Part shown: one piece after another, positions 32,447 to 40,800 of the stretch
Position numbering within the stretch: the first letter of the stretch is position 1
How the letters are laid out: every line of letters starts with the position of its first letter
NCBI GenBank assembly: GCA_040398425.1
Contig: JBBATZ010000013.1
Span: forward strand, 9,459 to 73,458
Source: UBA7672 sp040398425
GTDB taxonomy: Bacteria; Pseudomonadota; Alphaproteobacteria; Caulobacterales; Hyphomonadaceae
DNA: 64,000 nucleotides
Direction: 5' to 3'
Made by a program: the position numbers and the translations under genes
The notes under the pieces: model-generated
Databases searched by the model: none
What the model saw: only the letters and a program-made list of their open reading frames with translations
What the model was told of the DNA's origin: nothing

Positions 32447-32485
32447 CAGGGGTCAACAGGCTGGTCTGGAGAGCAGCCTGTTTGA

Positions 32486-32815
32486 TTACTTGATCTTGAT
32501 GGTCGCTGTGCCCTGGGCGCCTGTGACGTCGAACGAGTCGCCGGATTTCTTGCCCGCCGGATAGACAGAGCATTCTTCGGCGGGAGACATGTTGGACGTA
32601 GTGCAAAGCTTCTCGCCGTCGATGCGCCATTTGCCGGTGATCTGATCTTCCATCGCCGTAAACGTGCCGTCTGGCTTGTAGGTGACGTCGACTTCAAAGC
32701 CGGCCGCGCTCAGCGTGACGCCCCTGGTGGTCACTTCCTGCAGCGTCGTGGTTGTCTGCGCGAAAGCCGGCGCTGCCAGCGCAAAGGCAATCGAAGTCAC
32801 GGCGAGAAGCTTCAT
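32486..32815 (-). CDS. Small secreted protein, function unknown
   Basis: A 109-residue protein with a clean signal peptide (MKLLAVTSIAFALAAPAFAQ). The mature 89 residues are beta-rich: LSAAGFEVDVTYKPDGTFTA, then ITGKWRIDGEKLCTTSNMSP and a closing FDVTGAQGTATIKIK. Two Cys (LCTT and ECSV) could form a disulfide in the periplasm. The repeated pattern of a small exported beta-protein suggests a lipocalin-like or binding role, but I do not recognise a family. It is followed by a good terminator. Confidence 0.65.
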   Translation of the reverse strand: MKLLAVTSIAFALAAPAFAQTTTTLQEVTTRGVTLSAAGFEVDVTYKPDGTFTAMEDQITGKWRIDGEKLCTTSNMSPAEECSVYPAGKKSGDSFDVTGAQGTATIKIK

Positions 32816-32934
32816 GAAAGGGCTCCGTCAAACTCTTTGGCCTGCGCAGCCAACCCTGCACGGCGTGCGAAACCTACCAGTTTCAAACTGTGGGTGAAGA
32901 CCCCTAACGCAGTCTGACTACCATTATGCGCACT

Positions 32935-34143
32935 TCATGCTGCGGCTTCGGCCCGCGCCATGGCGTCCAGCCTCGCAACCGGCCATGTTTCCGCAGCTGT
33001 CAGCTTCGGACGCACCGGCCACAGGCGCGGCGAACACAGGAAGTTGACGCCATCGCGCACAAACCGGGCCGCGTGCTCGGCATGCAGGTCGCCCTCGACG
33101 CTCACCATGACGCCTGCCGCGCGCGCCTGCTCGACCGCAGCAGCGACCCGCGCAAACACCTCGGCCTTCGCGCCGGGGTTCACAAGCGCGGTGGTCGGTA
33201 CGCCGAATCCAATCGCCGCCGGCCGCAGTTTCAACACGCCGCCAATATCCGGCTCGTTCCAGTTCAGCCCGATGGCGATCCGCCCGGAATGCGGTCGCAC
33301 TGCGCGCATCGCGTCCTCAAGATAGATGCGCGGATATCCCGGCTCGACACAGCTGATCCTCAGCACGCGATAGCGCGACAGCCTGCGGTCGAACTTCGCC
33401 ATCTGGCGCACGATCACCGGCAGGCTCTGCGGATTGTTCAGCGTCGAGACGTGGACCGCCACGCCCACCACCGCGCGCGCGCCGCCAGCATAGAGCGCCC
33501 GCATGTCCGTTTCGGATTCAACCAGCTTGCGTTCGTCCATCGCCGCGTGCCGGTGACTCTGATTGTCCCACACCAGCGGAAAACGTGTCACGGGGTCGAG
33601 CGGCGAGATGAACTGCGTCGCCAGCGCGCCACGCTGCGCATCCCAAAGCGGGATATAGCCCATCGGAAAACTTGCGGTGGTTGGCTCGCGCGGCGGTTCT
33701 ACAGCAGGCTTTGTCGCGCGCATCTCCGCCATCATCGCGCTGAACGCCCGCGTGAAATCCTCCAGGCTCATGGCGTGATGCGTTGATTCAATCTGGATGT
33801 CGTCGAGCTCCGGCTCGCCGATGAAGAACGTATTCAGCTCTTTGGAAATCTGCCGCGCCGCCGCTTCTGCGACATATCCGGTGAAGGCGCCAAACATGAG
33901 CAGGAAGCCATCCGCCCCCGCGATCAGCACATCGGTCTGTCCAAGGCGCCGCGAGATGAAATCCCGCGCTGCAATTACAACCCGCTCATGCTTCTCGCGC
34001 CAGCGCTCGCCATAGCGCGCCCGGATATCTGCGATCCCGATGAACTGGAATTGCGCGACGTCCAGCGTGGTCCGCCCGTTGGCAAGGCGGCGGATGCGCT
34101 CGGCCAGATTGAGGCCGCTGGCCATGTCCTTCGCTGCGTCCAT
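32935..34143 (-). CDS. Soluble protein with degenerate GGDEF/EAL-like architecture
   Basis: A 402-residue protein without signal peptide. Residues 15-130 (LDVAQFQFIGIADIRARYGE, RLGQTDVLIAGADGFLLMFG) have the rhythm of a nucleotidyl-cyclase/GGDEF fold but no GGDEF loop. Residues 200-390 resemble the rear of an EAL barrel: FARVAAAVEQARAAGVMVSV and FVRDGVNFLCSPRLW match the closing helices, while no ExLxR motif is present. If this reading is right, it would be a catalytically dead signalling protein. The assignment is weak and based on pattern only. ATG 34143 is preceded by GGAGAGA. Confidence 0.5.
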   Translation of the reverse strand: MDAAKDMASGLNLAERIRRLANGRTTLDVAQFQFIGIADIRARYGERWREKHERVVIAARDFISRRLGQTDVLIAGADGFLLMFGAFTGYVAEAAARQISKELNTFFIGEPELDDIQIESTHHAMSLEDFTRAFSAMMAEMRATKPAVEPPREPTTASFPMGYIPLWDAQRGALATQFISPLDPVTRFPLVWDNQSHRHAAMDERKLVESETDMRALYAGGARAVVGVAVHVSTLNNPQSLPVIVRQMAKFDRRLSRYRVLRISCVEPGYPRIYLEDAMRAVRPHSGRIAIGLNWNEPDIGGVLKLRPAAIGFGVPTTALVNPGAKAEVFARVAAAVEQARAAGVMVSVEGDLHAEHAARFVRDGVNFLCSPRLWPVRPKLTAAETWPVARLDAMARAEAAA

Positions 34144-34316
34144 TCTCTCCGCTCTCGGCAGTCGCCTACCGTCCCCCCGGAGAAATCTGCCAAACAGGCG
34201 TCGGCGAAGCCTTAAATCGGGGGGGTAAATTTCGCGACGCGCGTTTGGACACTGAACTGGCGCGTTAGGATGTCGCTAACCATACCGCCGAAACGATCAC
34301 CAGAACAAAGCAGGCT

Positions 34317-35477
34317 CTATTCGGAGACAAACCCGGCCGAGAGGGTGTGAGCTGTTTTTGCAAGCGTGATGAGGTGCTCTTCGAGCTTCAGTGACTGCGT
34401 CACAAGGTTAAAATCCGATACCGCAAAATCGCGTCCCGCCTGTCCCATCGCCTGTGTCGTTGCAGCATCAGCGATCATCCGGCCAAGTCTTTCGGCCAGC
34501 GCCGCATCGTCGTCCTCGTCGACCAGATAGCCCGTCATGCCATCCTTCACGCACTCGGTGATGCCTGCGTGCCGCGTGCCGAGCAGGGCGCACCCGCACA
34601 GCATCGCCTCGACACACACCAGCGGCAGGCCTTCCGCATCGCCCGAAGACGCACGCCTGGATGGCATGCACGCGATCATCGCGCCGGCCCAGAATTGCGG
34701 CATGTCATCAGCCGGGATCCAGCCCGGCAATTCCACGCCAACGCCCGCCGCCTTCAGTTGGGCCAGCAGCTGCGATTTCAGCTCGGCATCGCCGTTCTTC
34801 GGCGTGTCGCCGGCGAGCCTGATCGTCCATCCATCCAGCCGCGAACCCAGCCGCGCCAGCGCCTTGATCAGCGTGTCGATGCCCTTCTTCTCGGTCCAGC
34901 GTCCGGCAAAATGTATCGACTTCGTCTTCTCGCCCGGTACGAAGCGATAGGGATCGGCCGAGTTGTGATGGACAACCATCTTCTCCCTCGGCGCGCCGTT
35001 TTTCACGAGCTCGTCACGGATGAAGCTGGAGCAGGGCAGGATCAGCGCCGCCTCGCGCCACAGTCTGGCGCGATTGCGATTGTAAGGCCGAAGTGGATTG
35101 TTCGCAGTGTTGGTCGTCTTGGTCGCATCGCCGCCATAGTAGGTCACCACCAGCGGTATGTTCAGCTTGCGCGCTAGCGGCAGGGCATAGGCGCCCGACT
35201 TCCCGAAATGCGCATGGATCGCGATCGGCTTGTCGGCCTGCAGCCGCTTCAGCAGCTTGTCGGACACAAGGCCGAACTGCTTGAAGCCCATCTCGCCGAA
35301 CGGCCCGTGAAAGTCACCCAGCTCCAGCGAGCGCATGCCTTCCGGCGCCGGACCGCGATGCTCGTGCCCGATGAATACCGGCTCCAGCTTCGAGAACGCC
35401 GTATAGCTCCGATGCACGAAGCTTTCCGACGGCGTGAACATCTTGTCGGCATAGGCAAGGACAACAGGTCGGGTCAT
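34317..35477 (-). CDS. GT4 family glycosyltransferase
   Basis: A 386-residue GT-B enzyme. The N-terminal domain contains YADKMFTPSESFVHRSYTAF and AIHAHFGKSGAYALPLARKL. The donor domain has SIHFAGRWTEKKGIDTLIKA and LPLVCVEAMLCGCALLGTRH, the E-x7-E type motif of GT4 enzymes binding nucleotide sugars. It probably adds a hexose to an exopolysaccharide or O-antigen precursor; the precise acceptor is unknown. It resembles WcaL/colanic-acid-type enzymes. Its ATG overlaps the stop of galE by four bases, so the two are translated together. Confidence 0.87.
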   Translation of the reverse strand: MTRPVVLAYADKMFTPSESFVHRSYTAFSKLEPVFIGHEHRGPAPEGMRSLELGDFHGPFGEMGFKQFGLVSDKLLKRLQADKPIAIHAHFGKSGAYALPLARKLNIPLVVTYYGGDATKTTNTANNPLRPYNRNRARLWREAALILPCSSFIRDELVKNGAPREKMVVHHNSADPYRFVPGEKTKSIHFAGRWTEKKGIDTLIKALARLGSRLDGWTIRLAGDTPKNGDAELKSQLLAQLKAAGVGVELPGWIPADDMPQFWAGAMIACMPSRRASSGDAEGLPLVCVEAMLCGCALLGTRHAGITECVKDGMTGYLVDEDDDAALAERLGRMIADAATTQAMGQAGRDFAVSDFNLVTQSLKLEEHLITLAKTAHTLSAGFVSE

Positions 35478-36541
35478 GTCTTGTCCAAGTCATTGCCCGC
35501 CGCGCGCAGGCCATCATGCTGCTGCCATGCCCACGCATCGTGGATCACCGTGGCAAGATCAGACCGCGTCGCCCGCCAGCCCAGCACGCGCTCCGCCTTG
35601 GCGTTGCTGGCGATCAGGCTGGGCGGATCACCCGGCCTCCGCGCGCCCGCCTTGCGCTCGATCGTCTTGCCTGTCACCGCCTCGATGGTTGACAGCAAGT
35701 CGAGCACGCTCGTGCCTTTGCCGGTGGACAGGTTGAATACGTCGCTGCCTCTGCCGGCTTCCAGATGCTCCACCGCCTTGAGGTGCGCATCCGCCAGATC
35801 GCAGACATGCACATAGTCACGCACGCATGTGCCATCTGGGGTCGGAAAATCATCGCCATTGATCGTGAAGACGAAGCCGCCATCGATCGCGCCGCGAATA
35901 GCCAGCGGAATGACATGCGGCTCTGGATCGTGCCGCTCGCCGATCTCAAGTTCAGGATCCGATCCCGCCGCATTGAAGTAACGCAGGATGACAGGCTCGA
36001 TGCCCGCCATGCGCCCGACATCGCGGATCACCTGTTCGGCCATCATCTTCGAACGGCCATAGGGATTGATCGGCGCCTGCGGCGTCTCTTCCGTGATCAT
36101 GTCCGACACGACGCCATACGTCGCACAGGAAGACGAGAACACGATCCGCTTCACGCCCGCGTCCGCCATGGCGCGCAGCAGGCTCAGCGTCCCCTCGACA
36201 TTTATCCTGTAATACACGTCCGGCTTCGCGATCGATTCCGCGATATAGGCGACCGCGGCAAAATGCACGACCGTCTCCGGCTTGTGCTGCTTCAGCGCCG
36301 CCGTGAGCCGCTCGGTATCCAGGATGTCGCCCTCGACCAGCGGACCCCATTTCACGAAGTCTGCCCAGCCGCGCGACAGGTTGTCGTAAACCACGACCTC
36401 ACGCCCCGCCCGGGCGAAGCTCTTGCTGGCATGGGCGCCCACAAACCCCGCCCCACCGGTGATAAAGACTGGGCCCAAGGCGTTTTGTCCCTGTTTTCCT
36501 GCGATATTGCAGGCGTTATCCTGTATTCGATGGCTAATCAA
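35474..36541 (-). CDS. galE: UDP-glucose 4-epimerase
   Basis: A 355-residue short-chain dehydrogenase/reductase family protein that interconverts UDP-glucose and UDP-galactose with bound NAD. VFITGGAGFVGAHASKSFAR is the NAD Rossmann motif. IVFSSSCATYGVVSDM and NPYGRSKMMAEQVIRDVGR carry the catalytic Ser/Thr and Tyr-x3-Lys. YFNAAGSDPELEIGERHDPE and GTCVRDYVHVCDLADAHLKA are GalE-specific. The start is uncertain: ATG 36541 puts about 24 extra residues before the fold, and an in-frame TTG (LGPVFITGG) might be used. It is translationally coupled with the GT4 gene. Confidence 0.92.
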   Translation of the reverse strand: MISHRIQDNACNIAGKQGQNALGPVFITGGAGFVGAHASKSFARAGREVVVYDNLSRGWADFVKWGPLVEGDILDTERLTAALKQHKPETVVHFAAVAYIAESIAKPDVYYRINVEGTLSLLRAMADAGVKRIVFSSSCATYGVVSDMITEETPQAPINPYGRSKMMAEQVIRDVGRMAGIEPVILRYFNAAGSDPELEIGERHDPEPHVIPLAIRGAIDGGFVFTINGDDFPTPDGTCVRDYVHVCDLADAHLKAVEHLEAGRGSDVFNLSTGKGTSVLDLLSTIEAVTGKTIERKAGARRPGDPPSLIASNAKAERVLGWRATRSDLATVIHDAWAWQQHDGLRAAGNDLDKT

Positions 36542-36600
36542 ACAGCGGTTGTGGCAGGGCGGCTTCCCGTCTAGTTTCCGCGCGCTTTCCGGAGACTGTA

Positions 36601-37884
36601 ATGTCCTATCGCCTGTTCGGCGCCGAGACCTCGGCCTATTCCACCAAGATGCGGTCCTACCTCAAGTACAAGGGCGTCGCCTTTGACTGGACCCCGCGCA
36701 CGGAGGAGTCCGAGGACGAGATCAAGCGCGTTTCCCGCTTCCCGACGTTGCCGGTCCTGGTCACTGCCTCCGGCTTCGCCGTCCATGACACCACGCCGAT
36801 GATGGAAGCGCTTGAGGCCGACAGCCCCGAACCCTCCGCCATGCCGGCCGATCCCGCGCTCGCCTTCCTGGTCGGCGTGCTCGAGGAGTATGCCGACGCC
36901 TGGCTCGCCAAGACCGTCTTCCACTACCGCTGGACCCGCAAGAAGGACCAGCGCCTCGCCGCCCAGCGTTCGATCGACGACTACTATGTCACGACGCCGC
37001 CGAGCTCGGCCGACCGCAAGGCCGCTGAGGATCGCGCCATCGAAACCATGGGCGCGCAGCTCAAGACGATGCAGCTCGAAGGCGAGCTCGGCGACGTCCT
37101 CGAGAAATCGCTCAAGCGCTTCGTCCGCCTGCTTGATGAGCACCTGAAGAAACACCTCTTCATCTTCGGCGAGCGTCCCTCGATGGCTGACTTCGCCATC
37201 GCCGGCCAGCTGATCCAGATGCTGAAGGATCCGACGCCCGCAAAAGTCATCGAGAAGGAAGGCCCCTTCGTCGTGAAATGGTGCGAGTTCATGGCCGCGC
37301 CGACTGCGTCCGGTCCGTTCGCTGCCCTCGACGATCTCAAGGAAACCCTCGCCCCCATCTTCAAGGATGACCTTGGCGTGTTCTTCCTGCGCTGGGCTGC
37401 CGAAAATCTCGAAAGCTCACTCGCCGGCGCTGAAACCTTCACCGTTACGCTCGGCAAGGGTGACATTGCTCTCGTGCCGCTGCGCTCGGCTGCGCGGTCC
37501 TTCCGCGAGCTGCGCCGCAAATTCGTAGGCGCTCAGGCGATCGAAGCGCTCGAAGCCTTCACCGACGGCTCGGAAACCACCACCTACCTGCTGCGTCCGC
37601 AGCGCGTGGACATCGCGCCGGCCCCCGCCGCTGTTCCTGCTGAAGCATCCGAAGCCGCCGCTGCTCCCGAAGAAGGCGAGTCCGAAGCTGGCGAAGCGAA
37701 GGGCGGCAAGCGCCGTCGCCGCCGTCGCCGTAGCGGTCGTGACCGCGCTGAAGGCAGCGCTGCCGAAGCCTCCGCCGACGCAGGCGAGGCCGATGAGGCA
37801 GGGGACGACGCGGGCAGCGACGATGCAGCACCGGAAGCGCCGCAGTTTGATGCCAACGCACCCGCGGACGACTCCGAGCACTAG
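36601..37884 (+). CDS. GST-fold protein with long charged tail
   Basis: A 427-residue protein. Residues 1-80 are a thioredoxin-like GST N-domain (YRLFGAETSAYSTKMRSYLK, FPTLPVLVTASGFAVHDTTP). Residues 85-245 are the helical C-domain (HLFIFGERPSMADFAIAGQL). A further 90 residues look folded, then residues 335-427 are low-complexity: Ala/Glu-rich, a basic GGKRRRRRRRSGRDRAEG patch and an acidic end. The N-terminal Tyr/Ser positions may bind glutathione, but activity is not assured. The charged tail suggests nucleic-acid or protein binding. The ATG at 36601 follows GGAGACTGTA. Confidence 0.78.
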   Translation: MSYRLFGAETSAYSTKMRSYLKYKGVAFDWTPRTEESEDEIKRVSRFPTLPVLVTASGFAVHDTTPMMEALEADSPEPSAMPADPALAFLVGVLEEYADAWLAKTVFHYRWTRKKDQRLAAQRSIDDYYVTTPPSSADRKAAEDRAIETMGAQLKTMQLEGELGDVLEKSLKRFVRLLDEHLKKHLFIFGERPSMADFAIAGQLIQMLKDPTPAKVIEKEGPFVVKWCEFMAAPTASGPFAALDDLKETLAPIFKDDLGVFFLRWAAENLESSLAGAETFTVTLGKGDIALVPLRSAARSFRELRRKFVGAQAIEALEAFTDGSETTTYLLRPQRVDIAPAPAAVPAEASEAAAAPEEGESEAGEAKGGKRRRRRRRSGRDRAEGSAAEASADAGEADEAGDDAGSDDAAPEAPQFDANAPADDSEH

Positions 37885-37904
37885 GGCGCGGCCGAGCGAC
37901 CGTG

Positions 37905-38537
37905 ATGGATCAGTTCCAGCTCCTGCTGAATTCGCCGGCCAATCTCGCGATCCTGGTGGCCAACATTGTGCTGTCCGCGATGGCGTTCGGCAATGTGCGT
38001 CTGATGGATCGGCTGCTGTTCGATGTCGGCCGTATGCGCCGCAACAAGGAATGGTACAGGGGCGTCACCTCCGCCTTCATCCATGGCGACCCATTCCACC
38101 TCTTCATGAACATGCTGGCGCTGTTCTTCTTCGGGCCGATCATCGAATACAGTTTCGGATCGCTCAGCTTCCTCGGCATCTATTTCGGCTCGCTGCTCGG
38201 TGGCTCGCTGTGGACGTGGATGGAGCACTTCAAGGACCCGAACTACAAGGCGCTCGGGGCTTCCGGGGCGATCTCCGGCCTCACTTCGGCCATTGCCTTG
38301 TTCGCGCCGTTCTCGACCATCTACGCCTTTTTCGCGATCCCGATGCCGCTGGTTGTCTTTGCCGGCGCCTATATCGTGTGGTCCGCCGTCGCCAGCTCCA
38401 CGGGCGTGCGTGACGGCATCGGCCACGCAGCCCACCTCGGCGGCGCGCTTGCCGGCATCGCCATCGTCTGCATCTTCTGGCCCGAAGCCCCGCAGAGCAT
38501 GATCGACCAGATCATGGACAAGGTCCGCGGCCTCTAG
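37905..38537 (+). CDS. Rhomboid family intramembrane serine protease
   Basis: A 210-residue membrane protein with six helices. The catalytic Ser sits in KALGASGAISGLTSAIALFA (G-A-S-G), and the catalytic His in DGIGHAAHLGGALAGIAIV. HLFMNMLALFFFGPIIEYSF provides the H-x3-N oxyanion region, and RGVTSAFIHGDPF is the loop before it. Rhomboids cut transmembrane helices within the bilayer. The substrate is unknown. ATG 37905 is used, and a GTG three bases earlier is also in frame. It begins 20 bases after the GST-fold gene, so they are likely one transcript. Confidence 0.92.
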   Translation: MDQFQLLLNSPANLAILVANIVLSAMAFGNVRLMDRLLFDVGRMRRNKEWYRGVTSAFIHGDPFHLFMNMLALFFFGPIIEYSFGSLSFLGIYFGSLLGGSLWTWMEHFKDPNYKALGASGAISGLTSAIALFAPFSTIYAFFAIPMPLVVFAGAYIVWSAVASSTGVRDGIGHAAHLGGALAGIAIVCIFWPEAPQSMIDQIMDKVRGL

Positions 38538-38597
38538 CGCAGCCAGGCGCGACAGACGCTGCGCGGTCTGTTACGGGACAAAAAAAGGGAGAATCGC

Positions 38598-38942
38598 ATG
38601 ATCCGTCTGTCAGCCGCCGTTGTCGCCTTCGCAGGCTTCGTCAGCCTCTCCGCCTGCGGCGCCGGCGGCAGCGAGCTTGCGACCAAGATTTCCGCTGCTT
38701 GCGTCAAGGACAAGGGTGAGGCCTCAGCCGCCAAGTGTGCCTGTGAAGCCCGTCTTGTGGAGCAGGCGCTGAACGACAAGGAAAAGAAATTCATCCTTTC
38801 CACGCTGAACGTCGAAAACATGGACCCGGAAGCCGGCATGAAGGCTTTGACCGATTCCGGACTGACGATCGCGGACATGATGTCGATGGGACAGCGCATG
38901 CAGTCGATCGAGGCCCGCGCCGAGACTGAATGCCCCGCGTGA
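38598..38942 (+). CDS. Small cysteine-containing lipoprotein
   Basis: A 114-residue exported protein with a lipobox (FVSLSAC). The mature part has four more Cys (ACVKDKGEASAAKCACEARL and ETECPA), a pattern that suggests disulfides in the periplasm. The rest is helical (LSTLNVENMDPEAGMKALTD). No family is recognised. AAAAAAGGGAGAATCGC before the start gives a Shine-Dalgarno. It is followed by a bidirectional terminator. Confidence 0.65.
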   Translation: MIRLSAAVVAFAGFVSLSACGAGGSELATKISAACVKDKGEASAAKCACEARLVEQALNDKEKKFILSTLNVENMDPEAGMKALTDSGLTIADMMSMGQRMQSIEARAETECPA

Positions 38943-38980
38943 TCACAAATCCGAGCGACATCTGAAAGCTGTCGAGGGAC

Positions 38981-39022
38981 AAAAGAAAAGCGGCGCATCC
39001 GTTGGGGTGCGCCGCTCTCTTT
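38981..39022. terminator. Bidirectional rho-independent terminator
   Basis: A stem GCGGCGCA.../...TGCGCCGC with a short loop (38990-39015) is flanked by TCTCTTT on the plus strand and, on the minus strand, by TTTTCTTTT. It separates the convergent lipoprotein gene and Hsp20 gene and can end both transcripts. Confidence 0.8.
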
Positions 39023-39170
39023 GGTGGGATCCAGCCCCGCCGTTCCGGGGGGAGGGAGAAGGCCAGGCGGCTCACCACCCATTCGCTGCCCTGACCATTG
39101 GTGGGTGAGGCAAATCAGCGGACAGATTTCTAGATCGGCATTGCCATCCGCTGATTCAAGAGCGCTGCTG

Positions 39171-39644
39171 TTAAGCTGCGGACGCTTTCTTGCCCCCCTC
39201 GATCACCTGCGGCCTGGAGGTCTCGCCGATGGAAATCTTGCGGGGTTTCATGGCTTCCGGCAGCTCGCGTTTCAGCTCGATGCGGAGCAGGCCGTTCTGC
39301 AGTTTGGCGCCGCTGACGACGACGTGATCGGCGAGTTGGAAGCGACGGACGAAGCCGCGCTCGGCAATTCCGCGATGGAGGAATTTGCGATCCGCCTCGC
39401 CGCCGTCTTTCTTGCCGACGACGACCAGCTGGCCTTCCTTCACTTCAAGATCGAGGTCGCCCTCGCCGAAACCGGCCACAGCCAGTTCGATCGCATAGGC
39501 GTTCTCGTCCTCGATCGACTGCTCGATGTTGTAAGGGGGATAGCCTTGCATGCCATCGAGCCGGGAAGCGGTGTCGATCAGGCTTGCAAGCCGGTCGAAG
39601 CCGACAACAGTGCGGTACATGGGGGAAAAATCGAAAGAGCTCAT
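39171..39644 (-). CDS. Hsp20/IbpA-type small heat-shock protein
   Basis: A 157-residue alpha-crystallin-type chaperone that holds unfolded proteins. SPMYRTVVGFDRLASLIDTA and YNIEQSIEDENAYAIELAVA begin the alpha-crystallin domain, and RGIAERGFVRRFQLADHVVV, NGLLRIELKRELPEAMKPRK and the final IEGGKK complete it. The IbpA-like C-terminal motif for oligomer contact is only partly visible. ATG 39644 is favoured because AGGA lies five bases upstream. That Shine-Dalgarno is buried in a ROSE-like hairpin (see next entry), so translation is probably heat-controlled. Confidence 0.93.
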   Translation of the reverse strand: MSSFDFSPMYRTVVGFDRLASLIDTASRLDGMQGYPPYNIEQSIEDENAYAIELAVAGFGEGDLDLEVKEGQLVVVGKKDGGEADRKFLHRGIAERGFVRRFQLADHVVVSGAKLQNGLLRIELKRELPEAMKPRKISIGETSRPQVIEGGKKASAA

Positions 39645-39670
39645 GTCTGTCCTCATTATTGAAGCAACAG
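39645..39670 (-). promoter_or_regulatory. ROSE-like RNA thermometer hairpin
   Basis: On the minus-strand transcript, CUGUUGCUU pairs with GAGGACAG across a 7-base loop. The pairs are C-G, U-A, G-C, U-A, U-G, then a bulged G, then C-G, U-A, U-G. The UUGCU opposite the AGGA Shine-Dalgarno, with a bulged G, is the hallmark of ROSE thermometers (Rfam ROSE). Such elements melt on heat shock. A possible sigma-32-like promoter (CTTGACC at 39810-39804 and CCCAACT at 39788-39782, minus strand) lies further upstream and is only tentative. Confidence 0.7.
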
Positions 39671-39868
39671 GCGGGCGCGAGCTGCGTCCGCTGTAGTTTG
39701 AGTTCGAAGCCCGTTCACGGCGCCACCACATGGTCTGCGCCTCGGTCTCCAAGGCCCGCATTCGCAGCGCCTCGTTCACTCAGTTGGGAACGCCCCTCCG
39801 GGTGGTCAAGTGATCCCAAGTGGATAAAGTCATCTCCAGATTCGACGACACATCGGTGGGATAATCTC

Positions 39869-40783
39869 ATGAAATCAGGTCATTTCCTTCTTTCCCTGGC
39901 GGCGCTCGGTCTGGCCGCCGCCTGCAGCGGCGAGACGCCCGCACCTGCAACTCCCGCTGTTCCAGAAGCGCCCAAGGTCGCGGAAGGTAGCCTGGAATGG
40001 GCGGTCGCCGGCACTTGGCGGCTCGACAAGGAGCGTGCCCGGGACCAATTCCGTCACCCCGTCGAAACCCTGAAATTCTTCGGCGTCAAACCGTCCGATA
40101 CCGTGGTCGAGATTGCGCCGGGCGGCGGCTGGTTCACCGCCATACTCGGTCCCTATCTGATGAAGGGCGGCGGCCAGCTCTACGCCGCCAACGTCGATCC
40201 CGAAGCCTCTGAAGGCGCCCGCAAGAACGTCGACAACTATCGCGCGGCGTTCGTCGATCACCCAGAAACGTTCGGCAAGATCACGCTAACCGTCGCCTCG
40301 CGTACCAGCCCGGGCCTCGCGCCAGACGGCTCTGCCGACGCCGTGCTCACCTTCCGCAATGTGCACAACTGGATGGCCGGCGGTTACGCCGACAAGATTT
40401 TCGCTGACGCCTTTCGCGCGTTGAAGCCCGGCGGCGTGTTCGGCGTCGAGGAACATCGCCTGCCATCCGCACGCGATCAGGATCTCAACGCGTCCAAGGG
40501 CTACGTCCTCGAAAGCTATGTCGTGCAGTTGGCGCAGAATGCGGGTTTCGTTCTCGAGGAATCGTCCGAGATAAACGCCAATCCGAAAGACACCGCGGAT
40601 CATCCGCTCGGCGTCTGGATGCTGCCGCCCACGCTGGACAAGCCTGAACCCGGCACGCCGGAAGCTGGCGCCTATGACGAGGCCAAGTACAAGGCGATCG
40701 GCGAAAGCGACCGCATGACGCTCCGCTTCCGCAAACCGGCCGCAGCTCCGGCCGAAGCGCCTGCGACACCACCGCCGGGCTGA
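39869..40783 (+). CDS. Exported class I SAM-dependent methyltransferase-like lipoprotein
   Basis: A 304-residue protein. It begins with a signal peptide and lipobox (MKSGHFLLSLAALGLAAAC), then a Pro/Ala-rich linker. From about residue 55 it has a Rossmann methyltransferase fold: FGVKPSDTVVEIAPGGGWFT (motif I), ADAVLTFRNVHNWM and FRALKPGGVFGVEEHRLPSA. It fits the predicted methyltransferase group COG4798. SAM is not normally found outside the cytoplasm, so an exported copy is odd. It could act on imported substrate, or the fold may have another use. The tail is Pro/Ala-rich. Confidence 0.8.
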   Translation: MKSGHFLLSLAALGLAAACSGETPAPATPAVPEAPKVAEGSLEWAVAGTWRLDKERARDQFRHPVETLKFFGVKPSDTVVEIAPGGGWFTAILGPYLMKGGGQLYAANVDPEASEGARKNVDNYRAAFVDHPETFGKITLTVASRTSPGLAPDGSADAVLTFRNVHNWMAGGYADKIFADAFRALKPGGVFGVEEHRLPSARDQDLNASKGYVLESYVVQLAQNAGFVLEESSEINANPKDTADHPLGVWMLPPTLDKPEPGTPEAGAYDEAKYKAIGESDRMTLRFRKPAAAPAEAPATPPPG

Positions 40784-40800
40784 TCTGACAGGGGCGGGCG

